Source of the DNA: Oscillospiraceae bacterium
Lineage (GTDB): Bacteria > Bacillota > Clostridia > Oscillospirales > Oscillospiraceae
Direction: 5' to 3'
DNA: 64,000 nucleotides
Assembly: GCA_017861365.1 (NCBI GenBank)
Contig: JAGFXR010000007.1
Location: forward strand, 30,664-94,663
The position numbers were made by a program, and so were the translations under genes. Under the pieces are notes generated by a model. It had not been told where the DNA came from and ran no database searches. It saw only the letters and a list, made by a program, of their open reading frames with translations. This document shows, piece after piece, positions 9,096-18,770 of this stretch (the stretch's first letter is position 1; every line of letters begins with the position of its first letter).

Positions 9096-9497
9096 ATGCA
9101 GATCACAGATCCCATTGCGGATATGCTCACCCGCATCCGCAACGCGAACACCGCGAAGCATGACACCGTGGATGTGCCCGCTTCTAATATGAAGAAGGCC
9201 ATTGCCCAGATCCTGCTGGATGAAGGTTATGTAAAGAACTTCCAGATCATCGACGGCAATACCCAGGGTATTATCCGCATCGCACTCAAGTATCAGAATC
9301 CCGGCAAGGAAAAGGTTTTGACCGGCTTGCGCCGCGTTTCGAAGCCGGGCCTGCGCGTTTACGCGGGCGCTGAGGAGCTTCCCCGGGTGCTCCGCGGTCT
9401 CGGTATCGCAATCGTTTCCACGTCCAAGGGCGTCATGACCGACAAAAAGGCTCGTGAAGCCCGCGTGGGCGGCGAAGTTCTCGCATTTATCTGGTAA
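9096..9497 (+). CDS. rpsH: 30S ribosomal protein S8
   Basis: A 133-residue S8 that starts [17 protein letters not shown] and carries the C-terminal [24 protein letters not shown] signature. S8 binds 16S rRNA early and represses the spc operon in E. coli through an mRNA hairpin. Here a structured leader lies directly upstream, which makes similar control a fair guess. AGGAGG precedes the start. Confidence 0.98.
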   Translation: MQITDPIADMLTRIRNANTAKHDTVDVPASNMKKAIAQILLDEGYVKNFQIIDGNTQGIIRIALKYQNPGKEKVLTGLRRVSKPGLRVYAGAEELPRVLRGLGIAIVSTSKGVMTDKKAREARVGGEVLAFIW

Positions 9498-9510
9498 GGA
9501 GGAGAAGAGC

Positions 9511-10056
9511 ATGTCTAGAATCGGAAGAATGCCCATCGATCTCCCCGCCGGTGTGGACGTTAAGATCGAGAGCGGCAATTTAGTCACTGTCAAGGGACCT
9601 AAGGGTACCCTGACCCAGCAGCTTCATCCTGCCATCACCATCGCGCAGGAGGGAAACATCCTTCACGTAACCCGTCCTAATGACCTCAAGGAGAACCGTT
9701 CCCTTCACGGACTGACCCGTACTCTGCTCGCAAACATGGTGACAGGTGTGGCTCAGGGCTTTTCCAAGAATCTGGAGGTCAACGGCGTCGGCTACCGTGT
9801 TACCAAACAGGGCAATCAGCTTGTCATGAACCTGGGCTTTTCACATCAGGTGTTCGTTGATGAGCCCGAGGGAATTTCCATCGAGTGTCCTGACGCAAAC
9901 AAGATTGTGATTTCCGGCTGCGATAAGCAGAAGGTCGGTCAGTTTGCAGCTGAAGTAAGAGAGAAGAGACCCCCTGAGCCTTATAAGGGCAAGGGTATTA
10001 AATATGCTGATGAGGTCGTCCGCCGCAAGGTTGGTAAGACCGGCGGCAAGAAATAA
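9511..10056 (+). CDS. rplF: 50S ribosomal protein L6
   Basis: A 181-residue protein of two L6 folds, starting [17 protein letters not shown] and ending [20 protein letters not shown]6 lies near the sarcin-ricin loop. The start at 9511 has GGAGGAGAAGAGC upstream; the frame is open back into rpsH but those codons are not L6. Confidence 0.98.
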   Translation: MSRIGRMPIDLPAGVDVKIESGNLVTVKGPKGTLTQQLHPAITIAQEGNILHVTRPNDLKENRSLHGLTRTLLANMVTGVAQGFSKNLEVNGVGYRVTKQGNQLVMNLGFSHQVFVDEPEGISIECPDANKIVISGCDKQKVGQFAAEVREKRPPEPYKGKGIKYADEVVRRKVGKTGGKK

Positions 10057-10070
10057 GGAGGTGCGCCGAA

Positions 10071-10430
10071 ATGGTTAACAGACCCAATACAAAGGCACAG
10101 CGAATTCACCGCCACAAGCGTGTTCGCGGCAAGGTTTCCGGCACTTCCGAGAGACCCCGCCTCAATGTGTTCCGCAGCAAGACCAATATTTACGCGCAGA
10201 TCATTGATGATGCCACCGGCACCACGCTGGTTTCTGCGTCCTCCCTGGATCAGGAGTTTGAAGGTAAGGGCAGCAACTGCGAGGCGGCCAAGAAGGTCGG
10301 CGAGCTGGTTGCCAGCCGTGCAAAGGCCAAGGGAATTGAAGTCGTAGTGTTTGACCGCGGCGGATATCTTTATCACGGCCGCGTGCAGGCTCTTGCAGAG
10401 GGCGCCCGCGAGGGCGGCCTGCAATTCTAA
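10071..10430 (+). CDS. rplR: 50S ribosomal protein L18
   Basis: The 119-residue protein has the [20 protein letters not shown]-terminus and [20 protein letters not shown] end that define L18, a 5S rRNA-binding protein. It is preceded by AAGGAGG and follows rplF by 14 nt. Confidence 0.98.
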   Translation: MVNRPNTKAQRIHRHKRVRGKVSGTSERPRLNVFRSKTNIYAQIIDDATGTTLVSASSLDQEFEGKGSNCEAAKKVGELVASRAKAKGIEVVVFDRGGYLYHGRVQALAEGAREGGLQF

Positions 10431-10449
10431 GGGGAGGAGGAAACAATAA

Positions 10450-10950
10450 ATGGCTAGATTCGAAAAAGAACCCAGTGAGTTTGTAGAAAAGGTTGTCTCC
10501 CTGAACCGCGTCAGCAAAACCGTCAAGGGCGGACGTATCTTCAAGTTTGCCGCGCTCGTCGTTGTAGGCGACGAGAAGGGCAAGGTGGGCTTCGGGCTGG
10601 GCAAAGCCAGCGAGGTTCCCGAGGCGATCCGCAAGGGAATTGAGGATGCGAAAAAGCACATGGTGAAGGTCAGCCTGTCCGGCACCACCATTCCCCATGA
10701 GGTGCTTGGTGAGTTCGGAGCCGGTCGCGTGGTGCTCAAGCCCGCCGCTCCCGGTACCGGAATTATCGCTGGCGGCCCTGTGCGCGCCGTGATGGAAGCT
10801 GCCGGAATTAAAGATATCCGCGCAAAATGCCTGCGCTCCAACAATGCTCAGAATGTTGTCGCCGCTACGATGGAGGGACTTAAGGCTCTCCGCGGCCCTG
10901 AGGAAGTGGCCCGTATCCGCGGTAAGAGCGTAGCAGAGATTTTAGGTTAA
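10450..10950 (+). CDS. rpsE: 30S ribosomal protein S5
   Basis: A 166-residue S5 with the dsRNA-binding-like N-terminal half ([15 protein letters not shown]) and the C-terminal half ([19 protein letters not shown]). S5 influences decoding accuracy and mRNA unwinding at the entry site. GGGGAGGAGG is found upstream. Confidence 0.98.
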   Translation: MARFEKEPSEFVEKVVSLNRVSKTVKGGRIFKFAALVVVGDEKGKVGFGLGKASEVPEAIRKGIEDAKKHMVKVSLSGTTIPHEVLGEFGAGRVVLKPAAPGTGIIAGGPVRAVMEAAGIKDIRAKCLRSNNAQNVVAATMEGLKALRGPEEVARIRGKSVAEILG

Positions 10951-10965
10951 GGAGGGCTTACGACA

Positions 10966-11148
10966 ATGGCGAAGTTAAGCATTAAGCTGGTCAAAAGCCT
11001 TAGTGGCCGTCTGGAAAAGCATAAGGCGACCGCAGAAGCTCTGGGTTTGCGGAAAATCGGCGACACCACCGTGCAGCCCGATAACGAAGCGACCCGCGGC
11101 AAGATCGCCCATATCGGTTACCTGCTTCAGGTGACCGAGACAGAGTAA
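10966..11148 (+). CDS. rpmD: 50S ribosomal protein L30
   Basis: A 60-residue L30 with the typical LVKSLSGR and ALGLRKIGDTTVQPDNEATRG segments. It sits between rpsE and rplO, as in most Firmicutes, with an AAGGAGG site before the start. Confidence 0.97.
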   Translation: MAKLSIKLVKSLSGRLEKHKATAEALGLRKIGDTTVQPDNEATRGKIAHIGYLLQVTETE

Positions 11149-11163
11149 GGAGGTTCAACCGAA

Positions 11164-11604
11164 ATGAATTTGCACGAACTTTCTCCCGCTTCCGGCTCCA
11201 CCCAGGTAGGAAAGCGCAAGGGACGCGGCGTAGGTACCGGCAACGGAAAGACCGCCGGAAAAGGCCATAAGGGTCAGAAAGCGCGCTCCGGCGGCGGTGT
11301 GCGTATCGGATTTGAAGGCGGTCAGATGCCTTTGGTCCGCCGTCTGCCCAAGCGTGGCTTCAACAATATATTCGCTCAGCCTCTTGAGGCTGTCAACGTC
11401 TCCACCCTCAACAAATTTGAGGACGGCGCCACCGTTAATGTTTGTGACCTGCTGGAACGGGGTATCCTCTCTAAGTGCGAGTATGGCGTGAAGATTTTGG
11501 GAGACGGTGAGCTCACCAAGAAGCTTACAGTCCGCGCTTCCGCGTTTTCCGCCTCGGCCAAAGAGAAGATCGAAAAGGCAGGCGGAAGTGCGGAGGTAGT
11601 CTGA
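11164..11604 (+). CDS. rplO: 50S ribosomal protein L15
   Basis: A 146-residue L15 with a long basic glycine-rich N-terminus ([20 protein letters not shown]) that threads into 23S rRNA, and the [17 protein letters not shown] motif. The stop codon overlaps the secY start by one base. Confidence 0.98.
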   Translation: MNLHELSPASGSTQVGKRKGRGVGTGNGKTAGKGHKGQKARSGGGVRIGFEGGQMPLVRRLPKRGFNNIFAQPLEAVNVSTLNKFEDGATVNVCDLLERGILSKCEYGVKILGDGELTKKLTVRASAFSASAKEKIEKAGGSAEVV

Positions 11605-12941
11605 TGCTGGAGACTATTAAAAACTCTTGGAAGATTCCGGAGCTGCGCAACAAGATCCTCTTTACGATCTTTGCGCTCCTGATTTTTCGGCTGGGTTCCG
11701 CGATTCCTGTCCCTTTTATCGACAACGACGGCCTGAGTGAACGTCTCTCCAGCGCCAGCGCAACCATTTTCGGCCTGCTGAACGTGATGAGCGGAGATGC
11801 CTTTGCCCACGCGACCGTATTCGCGCTCTCCATTCAGCCGTATATCAACGCCTCCATTATCATTCAGCTTCTGGCAGTCGCAATTCCTGCGCTGGAGCGG
11901 ATGCAAAAGGAGGAGGGTGAAGAAGGCAAGAAGAAGATTGCCTCCATTACCCGTTATGTGACGGTTGCCATTGGTTTTCTTCAGGGTTATGGCTACTATG
12001 CTCTTATCAAGAGCTATGGCCTGCTGGAGACCATCGACGGAGCCAGCACACTGGAAAATGTCTGGATGGCCATCGTGATTATCGTGGCGTTCACCGCCGG
12101 CTCGTCCTTCCTGATGTGGTTGGGTGAGCAGATTACCGAGTTTGGTATCGGAAACGGAATTTCCATCATCCTGTTTGCCAGTATTATTTCACGTGGGCCC
12201 CATCTGGTTGCCACCATGTACTACGGCGCACAGAAATATCTGGGGATTATCTCCAGTTCGTCTTACGTCTCCATTCCGGTATGGGCGATTCCCATTCTGG
12301 TGCTGTGCATGTTGCTCATCGTTATGCTGGTTGTGTTCATCAACGGTTCTGAGCGGCGCATCCCCGTCCAGTACGCAAAGCGCGTGGTGGGACGCAAAAT
12401 GTACGGAGGACAGTCCACCCATCTGCCCATGAAGGTGAATATGAGCGGCGTGTTGCCTATCATCTTCGCGCAGTCCATCGCCTCCATTCCCGCCACCATC
12501 GGCGCATTCGTGCCGTCGGCCTCCGTGGATGGAACCGGCTGGAACAAATTCCTAACTGTGTTTGATTCCACCGGACTGTTCTACTCCATCGTCTATTTCC
12601 TGCTGATTATCGGCTTTAGCTACTTTTACGGATCCATTCAGTTTAATCCCGTGGAGGTATCGAATAACCTTAAGAAGAACGGCGGCTTTGTGCCCGGCTT
12701 CCGTCCCGGCAGACCCACCGCCGATTTCCTCAAAAAGGTGTTAAACAAGGTCACGATGTTTGGCGCAATCTATCTGGGCGTTTTAGCGATCGCTCCCATC
12801 ATTGTCACCAATCTCTTCGGCATCTCACGGCTGGCAATCGGCGGTACCTCCGTGATCATCGTGGTCGGCGTTGCGCTGGAAACGGTGAAGAATATGGAGG
12901 CCCAGATGATGATGCGTCATTACAAGGGCTTCCTGGAGTAA
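11604..12941 (+). CDS. secY: Preprotein translocase subunit SecY
   Basis: SecY is the channel-forming subunit of the general secretion system in the plasma membrane. The protein is 445 residues with about ten hydrophobic segments. It holds the plug and pore region after the first segment (RLGSAIPVPFID) and the cytoplasmic loop ERRIPVQYAKR, which contacts the ribosome and SecA. The start overlaps the rplO stop. Its place between L15 and Adk is classical. Confidence 0.98.
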   Translation: MLETIKNSWKIPELRNKILFTIFALLIFRLGSAIPVPFIDNDGLSERLSSASATIFGLLNVMSGDAFAHATVFALSIQPYINASIIIQLLAVAIPALERMQKEEGEEGKKKIASITRYVTVAIGFLQGYGYYALIKSYGLLETIDGASTLENVWMAIVIIVAFTAGSSFLMWLGEQITEFGIGNGISIILFASIISRGPHLVATMYYGAQKYLGIISSSSYVSIPVWAIPILVLCMLLIVMLVVFINGSERRIPVQYAKRVVGRKMYGGQSTHLPMKVNMSGVLPIIFAQSIASIPATIGAFVPSASVDGTGWNKFLTVFDSTGLFYSIVYFLLIIGFSYFYGSIQFNPVEVSNNLKKNGGFVPGFRPGRPTADFLKKVLNKVTMFGAIYLGVLAIAPIIVTNLFGISRLAIGGTSVIIVVGVALETVKNMEAQMMMRHYKGFLE

Positions 12942-12953
12942 GGAGCGCTGAAG

Positions 12954-13589
12954 ATGAAACTGATTCTCCTAGGAGCTCCGGGCGCCGGAAAAGGCACCCA
13001 GGCCGAGATTGTCAGCAGGAAACTGAATATCCCGACCATTTCGACGGGCAACATCCTGCGGGCTGCCGTGAAAAACGGCACACCCGTGGGGCTGAAGGCC
13101 AAAGAGTATATGGATTCCGGGCGGCTGGTTCCTGACGAGGTGATCATCGGCATTGTCGCGGAGCGGCTGAAGGAGGCCGACTGCGCCAGCGGCTACATTC
13201 TTGACGGCGTACCCCGTACCATTCCCCAGGCGGAGGCGCTGGAGCAGGCGGGAGTTCATTTTGATGCGGTGCTCTCGATTGAGATTTCCGATGCGGAAAT
13301 TGAAACCCGCATGACGGGCAGACGCACCTGCAAAAATTGCTCCGCCACGTTCCATGTGGTGTCCAACCCGCCCAAACGGGAGGGGATCTGTGACAGCTGC
13401 GGCGGTGAGCTGGTGCTTCGCGATGACGACAAGCTGGAAACCGTGAAGAACCGTCTGAAGGTTTACCACGCTGAAACCGAACCGCTGAAGGACTTTTATC
13501 AATCGCGTGGGGTGCTCAAGACAGTTGAAAATCAGGCTACCATTGAGGAAACCTCCAAAATGGTATTTGCCGCGCTGGAGATATCGTAA
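12954..13589 (+). CDS. adk: Adenylate kinase, zinc-LID type
   Basis: The enzyme converts ATP and AMP to two ADP. The N-terminus has the phosphate loop [10 protein letters not shown], followed by the AMP-binding STGNILRAA segment and DGVPRT. The LID domain is the long type with four cysteines (CKNC and CDSC) that bind structural zinc, common in Gram-positives. Length is 211 residues. It starts 12 nt after secY and shares one base with map. Confidence 0.97.
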   Translation: MKLILLGAPGAGKGTQAEIVSRKLNIPTISTGNILRAAVKNGTPVGLKAKEYMDSGRLVPDEVIIGIVAERLKEADCASGYILDGVPRTIPQAEALEQAGVHFDAVLSIEISDAEIETRMTGRRTCKNCSATFHVVSNPPKREGICDSCGGELVLRDDDKLETVKNRLKVYHAETEPLKDFYQSRGVLKTVENQATIEETSKMVFAALEIS

Positions 13590-14350
13590 TGCAATTGATT
13601 TCTCTTAAATCACCCCGTGAAATTGAGCTGATGCGCCGGGCCGGGCGGCTTACCGCCGCTGCCCGCAAGCTAGCCGGCGAGATGGTGGCACCCGGGGTTA
13701 CCACCCGCGAAATTGATCATGCGGTGCGTGATTTTATTCGGAGCCACGGAGCTGAGCCGTCGTTTCTCAACTATAACGGCTTTGCCGGGTCCGCATGCAT
13801 CTCCATCAACGATGAAGTGATCCACGGTATTCCAGGCAAGCGTGCGCTGAAAGCGGGCGACATTGTCAGTATTGACGTGGGAGCCTATCTGGATGGATAT
13901 CACGGCGACTGCGCCGCAACCTTTCCCTGCGGCGAGGTGAGCAGCGAGGCGGCGCACCTCATCCGGGTCACCGAGCAGTGCTTTTGGGAAGGGATCCGTT
14001 TTGCGCGCGTCGGTCAGCGGGTATCCGATATCTCCTCCGCAGTACAGAAGTATGTGGAGGCCAACGGGTGCTCCGTGGTGCGTGACTATGTGGGGCACGG
14101 AGTGGGTTCCCAGCTGCACGAGGCTCCTGAGGTTCCGAACTATGGCTCACCGGGGCGGGGCGCCCGCCTTCAGGCGGGTATGACCATCGCGGTGGAGCCC
14201 ATGGTGAATCTGGGCGGCTACCAGATTCATGTTCTGTCCGATGGCTGGACAGTCAAAACCAACGACGGCAGCTTATCCGCCCACTATGAGAACACCCTTC
14301 TGATCACGGATGGCGAGCCGGAAGTTCTCACTGTCCCGGGAGAGCTCTGA
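13589..14350 (+). CDS. map: Methionine aminopeptidase, type I
   Basis: The enzyme removes N-terminal methionine from new proteins. Metal ligands are visible: Asp in SIDVGAYLDGYHGD, His in the YVGHGVGSQLHEAPEVPNYG segment, and Glu in AVEPM and in YENTLLI near the end. The protein is 253 residues, the usual type Ia length without a zinc-finger extension. It overlaps the adk stop by one base. Confidence 0.97.
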   Translation: MQLISLKSPREIELMRRAGRLTAAARKLAGEMVAPGVTTREIDHAVRDFIRSHGAEPSFLNYNGFAGSACISINDEVIHGIPGKRALKAGDIVSIDVGAYLDGYHGDCAATFPCGEVSSEAAHLIRVTEQCFWEGIRFARVGQRVSDISSAVQKYVEANGCSVVRDYVGHGVGSQLHEAPEVPNYGSPGRGARLQAGMTIAVEPMVNLGGYQIHVLSDGWTVKTNDGSLSAHYENTLLITDGEPEVLTVPGEL

Positions 14351-14351
14351 G

Positions 14352-14633
14352 ATGGACTTGACCAGGGGACATATTGTATATTCCAGCGCCGGACACGACA
14401 AGGGACTGCTGTTTTATGTCCTGGATACGGATGGAGCGTTCCTGCTTCTGGCGGATGGGAAGCACAGAAAAACCGCGCGACCCAAGCGCAAAAAAGCAAT
14501 GCATGTAGTGCATGCAGGTACGTTTCAGCATCCGGTCACCGCGCGGGTTTGCGCGGGAGAGCCGGTGGCTGACAGTGAAATACGGAAAGCATTGGCGGCT
14601 TTCCGAGGCGAGTTAGAGTCAAGGAGGGTTTGA
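14352..14633 (+). CDS. KOW-domain RNA-binding protein, L14e-like
   Basis: This 93-residue protein begins [18 protein letters not shown]. The RGxxVxSxAGxDKG pattern is the KOW motif of archaeal and eukaryotic L14e/L6e-type ribosomal proteins. A basic stretch ([16 protein letters not shown]) follows. Members between map and infA are common in Clostridia and usually labelled hypothetical or KOW protein. It probably binds RNA, perhaps on the ribosome. It is one base after map and four before infA, so it is part of the same operon. Confidence 0.8.
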   Translation: MDLTRGHIVYSSAGHDKGLLFYVLDTDGAFLLLADGKHRKTARPKRKKAMHVVHAGTFQHPVTARVCAGEPVADSEIRKALAAFRGELESRRV

Positions 14634-14637
14634 CGCT

Positions 14638-14856
14638 TTGGCAAAGGACGATATGATTGAATTAGAGGGCGTCGTAACGGAAGCCCTGCCCAACACCACC
14701 TTTCATGTGGACATCGGAAATGGGCATATCATTCTGGCCCACATTTCGGGCAAGCTCCGGATGAACTTTATTCGTATTCTGCCCGGCGATAAGGTGACAG
14801 TCCAGATGTCTCCCTATGACTTGACCCGTGGCCGAATTACCTGGAGAAGCAAATAA
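14638..14856 (+). CDS. infA: Translation initiation factor IF-1 (TTG start)
   Basis: A 72-residue OB-fold protein of exact IF-1 length with the motifs [34 protein letters not shown] and [12 protein letters not shown]-1 binds the 30S A site during initiation. The start is TTG at 14638, fixed by AAGGAGG and by family alignment. Confidence 0.97.
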   Translation: MAKDDMIELEGVVTEALPNTTFHVDIGNGHIILAHISGKLRMNFIRILPGDKVTVQMSPYDLTRGRITWRSK

Positions 14857-14907
14857 GTATTTTTATGAGTGTGTAGGCCCTGATAGGCTAACAGGAGGTA
14901 AACAAAT

Positions 14908-15021
14908 ATGAAAGTCAGACCGTCTGTCAAGCCCATGTGCGAGAAATGCAAAATCATCAAGCGCAAGGGCAAAGTCATGGTCATCTGCGAAAATCCCAAA
15001 CACAAGCAAAGACAAGGTTAA
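14908..15021 (+). CDS. rpmJ: 50S ribosomal protein L36, zinc form
   Basis: A 37-residue gene that starts [15 protein letters not shown]. It has the C-x2-C and C-x4-H pattern (CEKC, CENPKH) for one zinc. AGGAGG lies eight nt before the ATG. L36 lies near the central protuberance. The place between infA and rpsM is the usual one. Confidence 0.97.
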   Translation: MKVRPSVKPMCEKCKIIKRKGKVMVICENPKHKQRQG

Positions 15022-15039
15022 AGGAGGCGCAAGAGTAAT

Positions 15040-15408
15040 ATGGCACGTATTTCCGGCATCGACCTGCCGAAGGATAAGCGAATCGAGATCGGCCTCACCT
15101 ATATCTTCGGTATCGGGCGCACCAGCGCCAATAAAATTCTCAAGGAAACCGGCATTAGCCCCGACACCCGGGTGAAGGATCTCACTGACGAGGACGAGGC
15201 AAGGCTCCGCGAGGTAATTGCCCGCGACTACACCGTGGAGGGTGACCTCCGCCGCGACAACGCCCTGGCCATCAAGCGTCTCATTGAGATCGGCTGCTAC
15301 CGTGGCACCCGTCACCGCAGGAGCCTGCCCTGCCGCGGTCAGCGCACCAAAACCAATGCGCGCACCCGTAAGGGACCCAAGCGCACAGTCGCCAATAAGA
15401 AGAAGTAA
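15040..15408 (+). CDS. rpsM: 30S ribosomal protein S13
   Basis: A 122-residue S13 with the [20 protein letters not shown] start, a helix-hairpin-helix ([11 protein letters not shown]) and a basic tail ([19 protein letters not shown] type) that touches P-site tRNA. The start follows AAGGAGG. Confidence 0.98.
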   Translation: MARISGIDLPKDKRIEIGLTYIFGIGRTSANKILKETGISPDTRVKDLTDEDEARLREVIARDYTVEGDLRRDNALAIKRLIEIGCYRGTRHRRSLPCRGQRTKTNARTRKGPKRTVANKKK

Positions 15409-15422
15409 GGAGGCAGTTTGAT

Positions 15423-15815
15423 ATGGCAGCTCCCAAAAAAGCGGTCAGAAAGCGCCGCGAACGCAAAAACATTGAGAAGGGCCAGGTGCATATCCGCTCC
15501 TCCTTCAATAACACCATGGTTACCGTGACTGATACTCACGGAAACGCTCTGTCCTGGGCTTCCGCTGGTGAAATGGGCTTTCGCGGTTCCCGCAAGTCCA
15601 CTCCCTTTGCCGCCCAGACTGCCGCGGAAACCGCCGCGAAGGCAGCCATGGAGCATGGACTCAAGAGCGTTGAGGTCTATGTGAAGGGACCCGGCTCCGG
15701 CCGTGAGGCCGCAATCCGCGCTCTGCAGGCCGTGGGTCTTGAAGTTTCTCTCATTAAGGACGTGACTCCAATCCCCCACAACGGATGCCGTCCGCCCAAG
15801 AGAAGAAGAGTCTAA
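15423..15815 (+). CDS. rpsK: 30S ribosomal protein S11
   Basis: A 130-residue S11 of normal length with the [21 protein letters not shown] segment and the C-terminal [16 protein letters not shown]. It lies on the 30S platform. An AAGGAGG site precedes the ATG. Confidence 0.98.
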   Translation: MAAPKKAVRKRRERKNIEKGQVHIRSSFNNTMVTVTDTHGNALSWASAGEMGFRGSRKSTPFAAQTAAETAAKAAMEHGLKSVEVYVKGPGSGREAAIRALQAVGLEVSLIKDVTPIPHNGCRPPKRRRV

Positions 15816-15833
15816 TAAGGAGGAAGCGAAAAC

Positions 15834-16433
15834 ATGGCGAAAAATATGCAGCCCGTCAGCAAGAGATGCAAGACCCTGGACATCTCTCCCGCTGTGCTGG
15901 GCTATGGTCCCAAAAAGGTGACCAACCGCAACCCCAAGCAGACCCGCCGCAAGAAGTCCGAGTACGGCCTGCAGCTGGCTGAAAAGCAGAAGGCGAAGTT
16001 TATCTACGGCGTGCTGGAAAAGCAGTTCCGCGGATATTATGAGAAAGCCACGAAAAAGCAGGGCGTTACAGGTGAAATCCTGTTGCAGGAGCTGGAGCGC
16101 CGCCTGGATAACGTGGTGTTCCGCATGGGCTTTGGCAATACCCGCCGCGAGGCCCGTCAGCTGGTCAACCACGGACACTTCACCATCAACGGCAGCCGTG
16201 TGGATATTCCCTCCTATCAGGTTCGCGTGGATGAAGTGATTGCAATCGCGGAGAAATCCCGCGCTTCGGTCAAATTCAAGACGCTCTTGGAAGAGAACGG
16301 AACCAAGCCCTGCCCCCAGTGGATTGAGAAAGCAAAAAATGCCTTCGAAGGCAAGATCATCGGTCTGCCCGCCCGCGAGGACATTGATTACGAGATTGCC
16401 GAGCATCTCATCGTTGAGTTGTATTCCAAGTAA
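15834..16433 (+). CDS. rpsD: 30S ribosomal protein S4, zinc-free type
   Basis: A 199-residue S4 with the S4 RNA-binding motif (RLDNVVFRMGFGNTRREARQ). Only one cysteine is found near the N-terminus where zinc-type S4 has four, so this is the zinc-independent form. S4 starts 30S assembly and in several bacteria represses the alpha operon. A 79-nt gap with a hairpin separates it from rpoA. Confidence 0.98.
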   Translation: MAKNMQPVSKRCKTLDISPAVLGYGPKKVTNRNPKQTRRKKSEYGLQLAEKQKAKFIYGVLEKQFRGYYEKATKKQGVTGEILLQELERRLDNVVFRMGFGNTRREARQLVNHGHFTINGSRVDIPSYQVRVDEVIAIAEKSRASVKFKTLLEENGTKPCPQWIEKAKNAFEGKIIGLPAREDIDYEIAEHLIVELYSK

Positions 16434-16470
16434 TACAGAACCCTCGAACCCAGTTGAATTTAATGAATGA

Positions 16471-16485
16471 GCGGGCTTTGCCCGC
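16471..16485 (+). ncRNA. Hairpin between rpsD and rpoA
   Basis: GCGGGC (16471-16476) pairs perfectly with GCCCGC (16480-16485) around a TTT loop, about 13 nt before the rpoA ribosome-binding site. No T-run follows. It could be a processing site or slow translation of rpoA; the role is inferred. Confidence 0.45.
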
Positions 16486-16512
16486 AACTGCATAAAGGAG
16501 GGTCATACGATA

Positions 16513-17463
16513 ATGGTAGAAATCGAAAAACCCCGCATCGATTGTACCGACAATCCCGGCGATGAGTCCTATGGGAAGTACGTCATCGAGCCGCTTGAAC
16601 GCGGGTACGGCACCACGTTGGGAAACTCTCTGCGCCGGGTTCTGCTCTCTTCTCTTCCCGGAACAGCGGTGACCAATATCAAAATCGTCGGCGTGCAGCA
16701 CGAGTTTTCCACGATTCCCGGTGTGAAGGAAGATGTCACTGAAATCGTCCTCAATGTCAAGGGAATTGTTGCAAAGCTTCATACCGGTGCCCCGAAGACG
16801 GTGTATATCGAGGCTGTGGGCCCCTGCACCGTGACCGCGGGCAACATCAAGGCAGACGGCGAGGTAGAGATTCTCAATCCTGATCTCCCCATTGCCACGC
16901 TGGGCGCTGACGCTACCCTCAATATGGAGCTCACCCTGTCTCATGGCCGCGGTTATGTCCCTGCTGACCGCAACAAGCCTCAGCAGTCTATCATCGGAGT
17001 GATTCCGGTGGATTCCGTCTATGCTCCCGTGCGTAAGGTCAATTATACCGTGGAGGATACCCGCGTAGGCGACCTCACCGACTATGATAAGCTGACGCTG
17101 GAGGTATGGACCAACGGAACGATCTCCGCCCGTGACGCGGTTTCCCTTGGTGCCCGGATTCTGGTGGATCATTTTGTCCTCTTTACGGATCTTTCCGAGG
17201 CTATGGGCAACAAGTCCACCGTTGTGGAAAAGGCGGAAGCGCAGCGTGATAAGGTACTGGAGCTGACCATTGAGGAGCTTGACCTCTCGGTACGTTCCTT
17301 TAACTGCCTCAAGCGGGCTAACATCAACACCGTCGAGGATCTGATTTCCAAGACAGAGGATGAGATGATGAAGGTGCGCAATCTGGGACGCAAGTCCCTG
17401 GAAGAGGTTATCAACAAGCTGGCAATGATGGGTTTATCCCTGGCCAGTGACGAAAACAATTAA
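16513..17463 (+). CDS. rpoA: RNA polymerase alpha subunit
   Basis: A 316-residue alpha subunit. The N-terminal domain (residues 1-230) holds the dimerisation motif [20 protein letters not shown] linker joins it to the C-terminal domain with helix-hairpin-helix motifs ([17 protein letters not shown] and [12 protein letters not shown]) that bind UP elements and activators. The gene lies between rpsD and rplQ, as in nearly all bacteria. Confidence 0.98.
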   Translation: MVEIEKPRIDCTDNPGDESYGKYVIEPLERGYGTTLGNSLRRVLLSSLPGTAVTNIKIVGVQHEFSTIPGVKEDVTEIVLNVKGIVAKLHTGAPKTVYIEAVGPCTVTAGNIKADGEVEILNPDLPIATLGADATLNMELTLSHGRGYVPADRNKPQQSIIGVIPVDSVYAPVRKVNYTVEDTRVGDLTDYDKLTLEVWTNGTISARDAVSLGARILVDHFVLFTDLSEAMGNKSTVVEKAEAQRDKVLELTIEELDLSVRSFNCLKRANINTVEDLISKTEDEMMKVRNLGRKSLEEVINKLAMMGLSLASDENN

Positions 17464-17491
17464 GATTCCCTGTTAAAGGAGTTGAACGAAT

Positions 17492-17833
17492 ATGTCCGGA
17501 AATCGCAAGCTAGGCAGAGCCACTGATCAGCGCATGGCGATGCTGCGCGCTATGGTGACCTATCTCCTGGAAAACGGCCAGATCAAAACAACTGCGGCAC
17601 GTGCCAAGGAAGTAGCTCCCATTGCTGAGAAAATGATCACTCTGGCCAAGAAGAATGACCTGGCTACCTACCGTCAGGCGTTGTCCTTCATTACGAAGGA
17701 GGACGTGGCGCATAAGCTTTTCACAGAGCTTGGTCCCAAGTATCAGGAACGCCAGGGCGGCTATACCCGCGTTGTCCGCATTGGACCACGCCGCGGCGAC
17801 TCTGCTGAGATGGCTGTCATCCAGCTGGTCTGA
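17492..17833 (+). CDS. rplQ: 50S ribosomal protein L17
   Basis: A 113-residue L17 with the [19 protein letters not shown] start and the end [24 protein letters not shown]. It is the last gene of the array; a strong terminator begins about 14 nt after the stop. Confidence 0.98.
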   Translation: MSGNRKLGRATDQRMAMLRAMVTYLLENGQIKTTAARAKEVAPIAEKMITLAKKNDLATYRQALSFITKEDVAHKLFTELGPKYQERQGGYTRVVRIGPRRGDSAEMAVIQLV

Positions 17834-17847
17834 TTTTATTCTGATTC

Positions 17848-17887
17848 AAAAAAGCGTGTGCCGCTGCTGCGGCACACGCTTTTTTTA
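17848..17887. terminator. Bidirectional terminator between rplQ and the wal operon
   Basis: A 13-bp GC-rich stem (AAGCGTGTGCCGC with GCGGCACACGCTT, loop TGCT) is flanked by A-run and T-run, so it should stop transcripts arriving from both strands. The minus-strand gene ends 26 nt to the right. Confidence 0.95.
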
Positions 17888-17912
17888 TTGGATTGAAAAG
17901 ATGGCGGCTGGA

Positions 17913-18740
17913 TTACGATACGCTTTTCTCCTGACTTAACTCGCCGGTAATGGTATTTAAATTGTAGTTGCCGGTGTCGGTGGTGATCAGCCATACCGGG
18001 GTAAGCGTGATCCTGTCGCTCTGGATGGAGGAAAGCTGAAAAGAAGGGGTAATGTCCGTGACGGTGTTGCAGACGTAGCCGCTTTCGATCATGCCCGACA
18101 GAAATCGAATTAGGAGGGTTGCAGCGCTAAGCGAGGTTTCCTCGGTGCTGTCGGCTGAAACCGGAGCAGAGGTCAGCAGCAGCCCGGAAGCGGACTGGAG
18201 CACGCTGTCGGAGTAGGTGAACACACATTCCGAGGAAATGAGGGGCGCTTTATTCCAAAGCTGGCTTACCGTGACGCTGCCGTTTACAGGCACATCGGCA
18301 CTAACCTCAGTTTGGTAGCCAAGGCTGGTTAAAAAATTGCACAGCTCAGTTACCCCATTAAAGCTGGACGGCAGCGCGGAGAACTGACATGCGAAGCTGC
18401 CGCCCGCGCTGATCTGGGCCGAGCCTCTGGAGCCGGTGTAACGGTACAGGCCGCCGCCGAGATTTTCAGCGGTGGTGCCCTCGCCCAAAAGCGCCGTGGC
18501 AAAGGCCAGCTCATCCTGAGTGCTGCGGGTCACAGTGTAAACGGAAAGGGCTTGAGTGTCCTCAGGCAGCCTGGCTGTGAGGGAAATGCCGTTGTTTTGA
18601 AGCACAGAAACGGCGTCGTCCCTGATGTCCTCGGCATATTGAGAGGTATTTTCCTCCCGTAGGTAAACGAGAACCAGCAGGCAGAGATTAAGCGCCAGCA
18701 GAATAAGAATGATGATGGTTTTGAGCTTGAACCACTCCAA
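17913..18740 (-). CDS. yycI: YycI-like regulator of WalK
   Basis: This 275-residue protein has a single N-terminal membrane segment (KTIIILILLALNLCLLVLVY) and an extracellular remainder. That layout and its place at the end of a walRK-yycH operon fit YycI, which with YycH forms a membrane complex that adjusts WalK activity. The start is a TTG with GGGAGG eight nt upstream. Sequence similarity to Bacillus YycI looks weak outside the N-terminus, so the call leans on context. Confidence 0.8.
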   Translation of the reverse strand: MEWFKLKTIIILILLALNLCLLVLVYLREENTSQYAEDIRDDAVSVLQNNGISLTARLPEDTQALSVYTVTRSTQDELAFATALLGEGTTAENLGGGLYRYTGSRGSAQISAGGSFACQFSALPSSFNGVTELCNFLTSLGYQTEVSADVPVNGSVTVSQLWNKAPLISSECVFTYSDSVLQSASGLLLTSAPVSADSTEETSLSAATLLIRFLSGMIESGYVCNTVTDITPSFQLSSIQSDRITLTPVWLITTDTGNYNLNTITGELSQEKSVS

Positions 18741-18770
18741 AGCAGTTGCCTCCCTCTTGAAGGTAGAGCG

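Noticed and set aside
15339..16493. 384-codon minus-strand frame opposite rpsK and rpsD
   Set aside because: It is antisense to conserved ribosomal genes and shows no family features.
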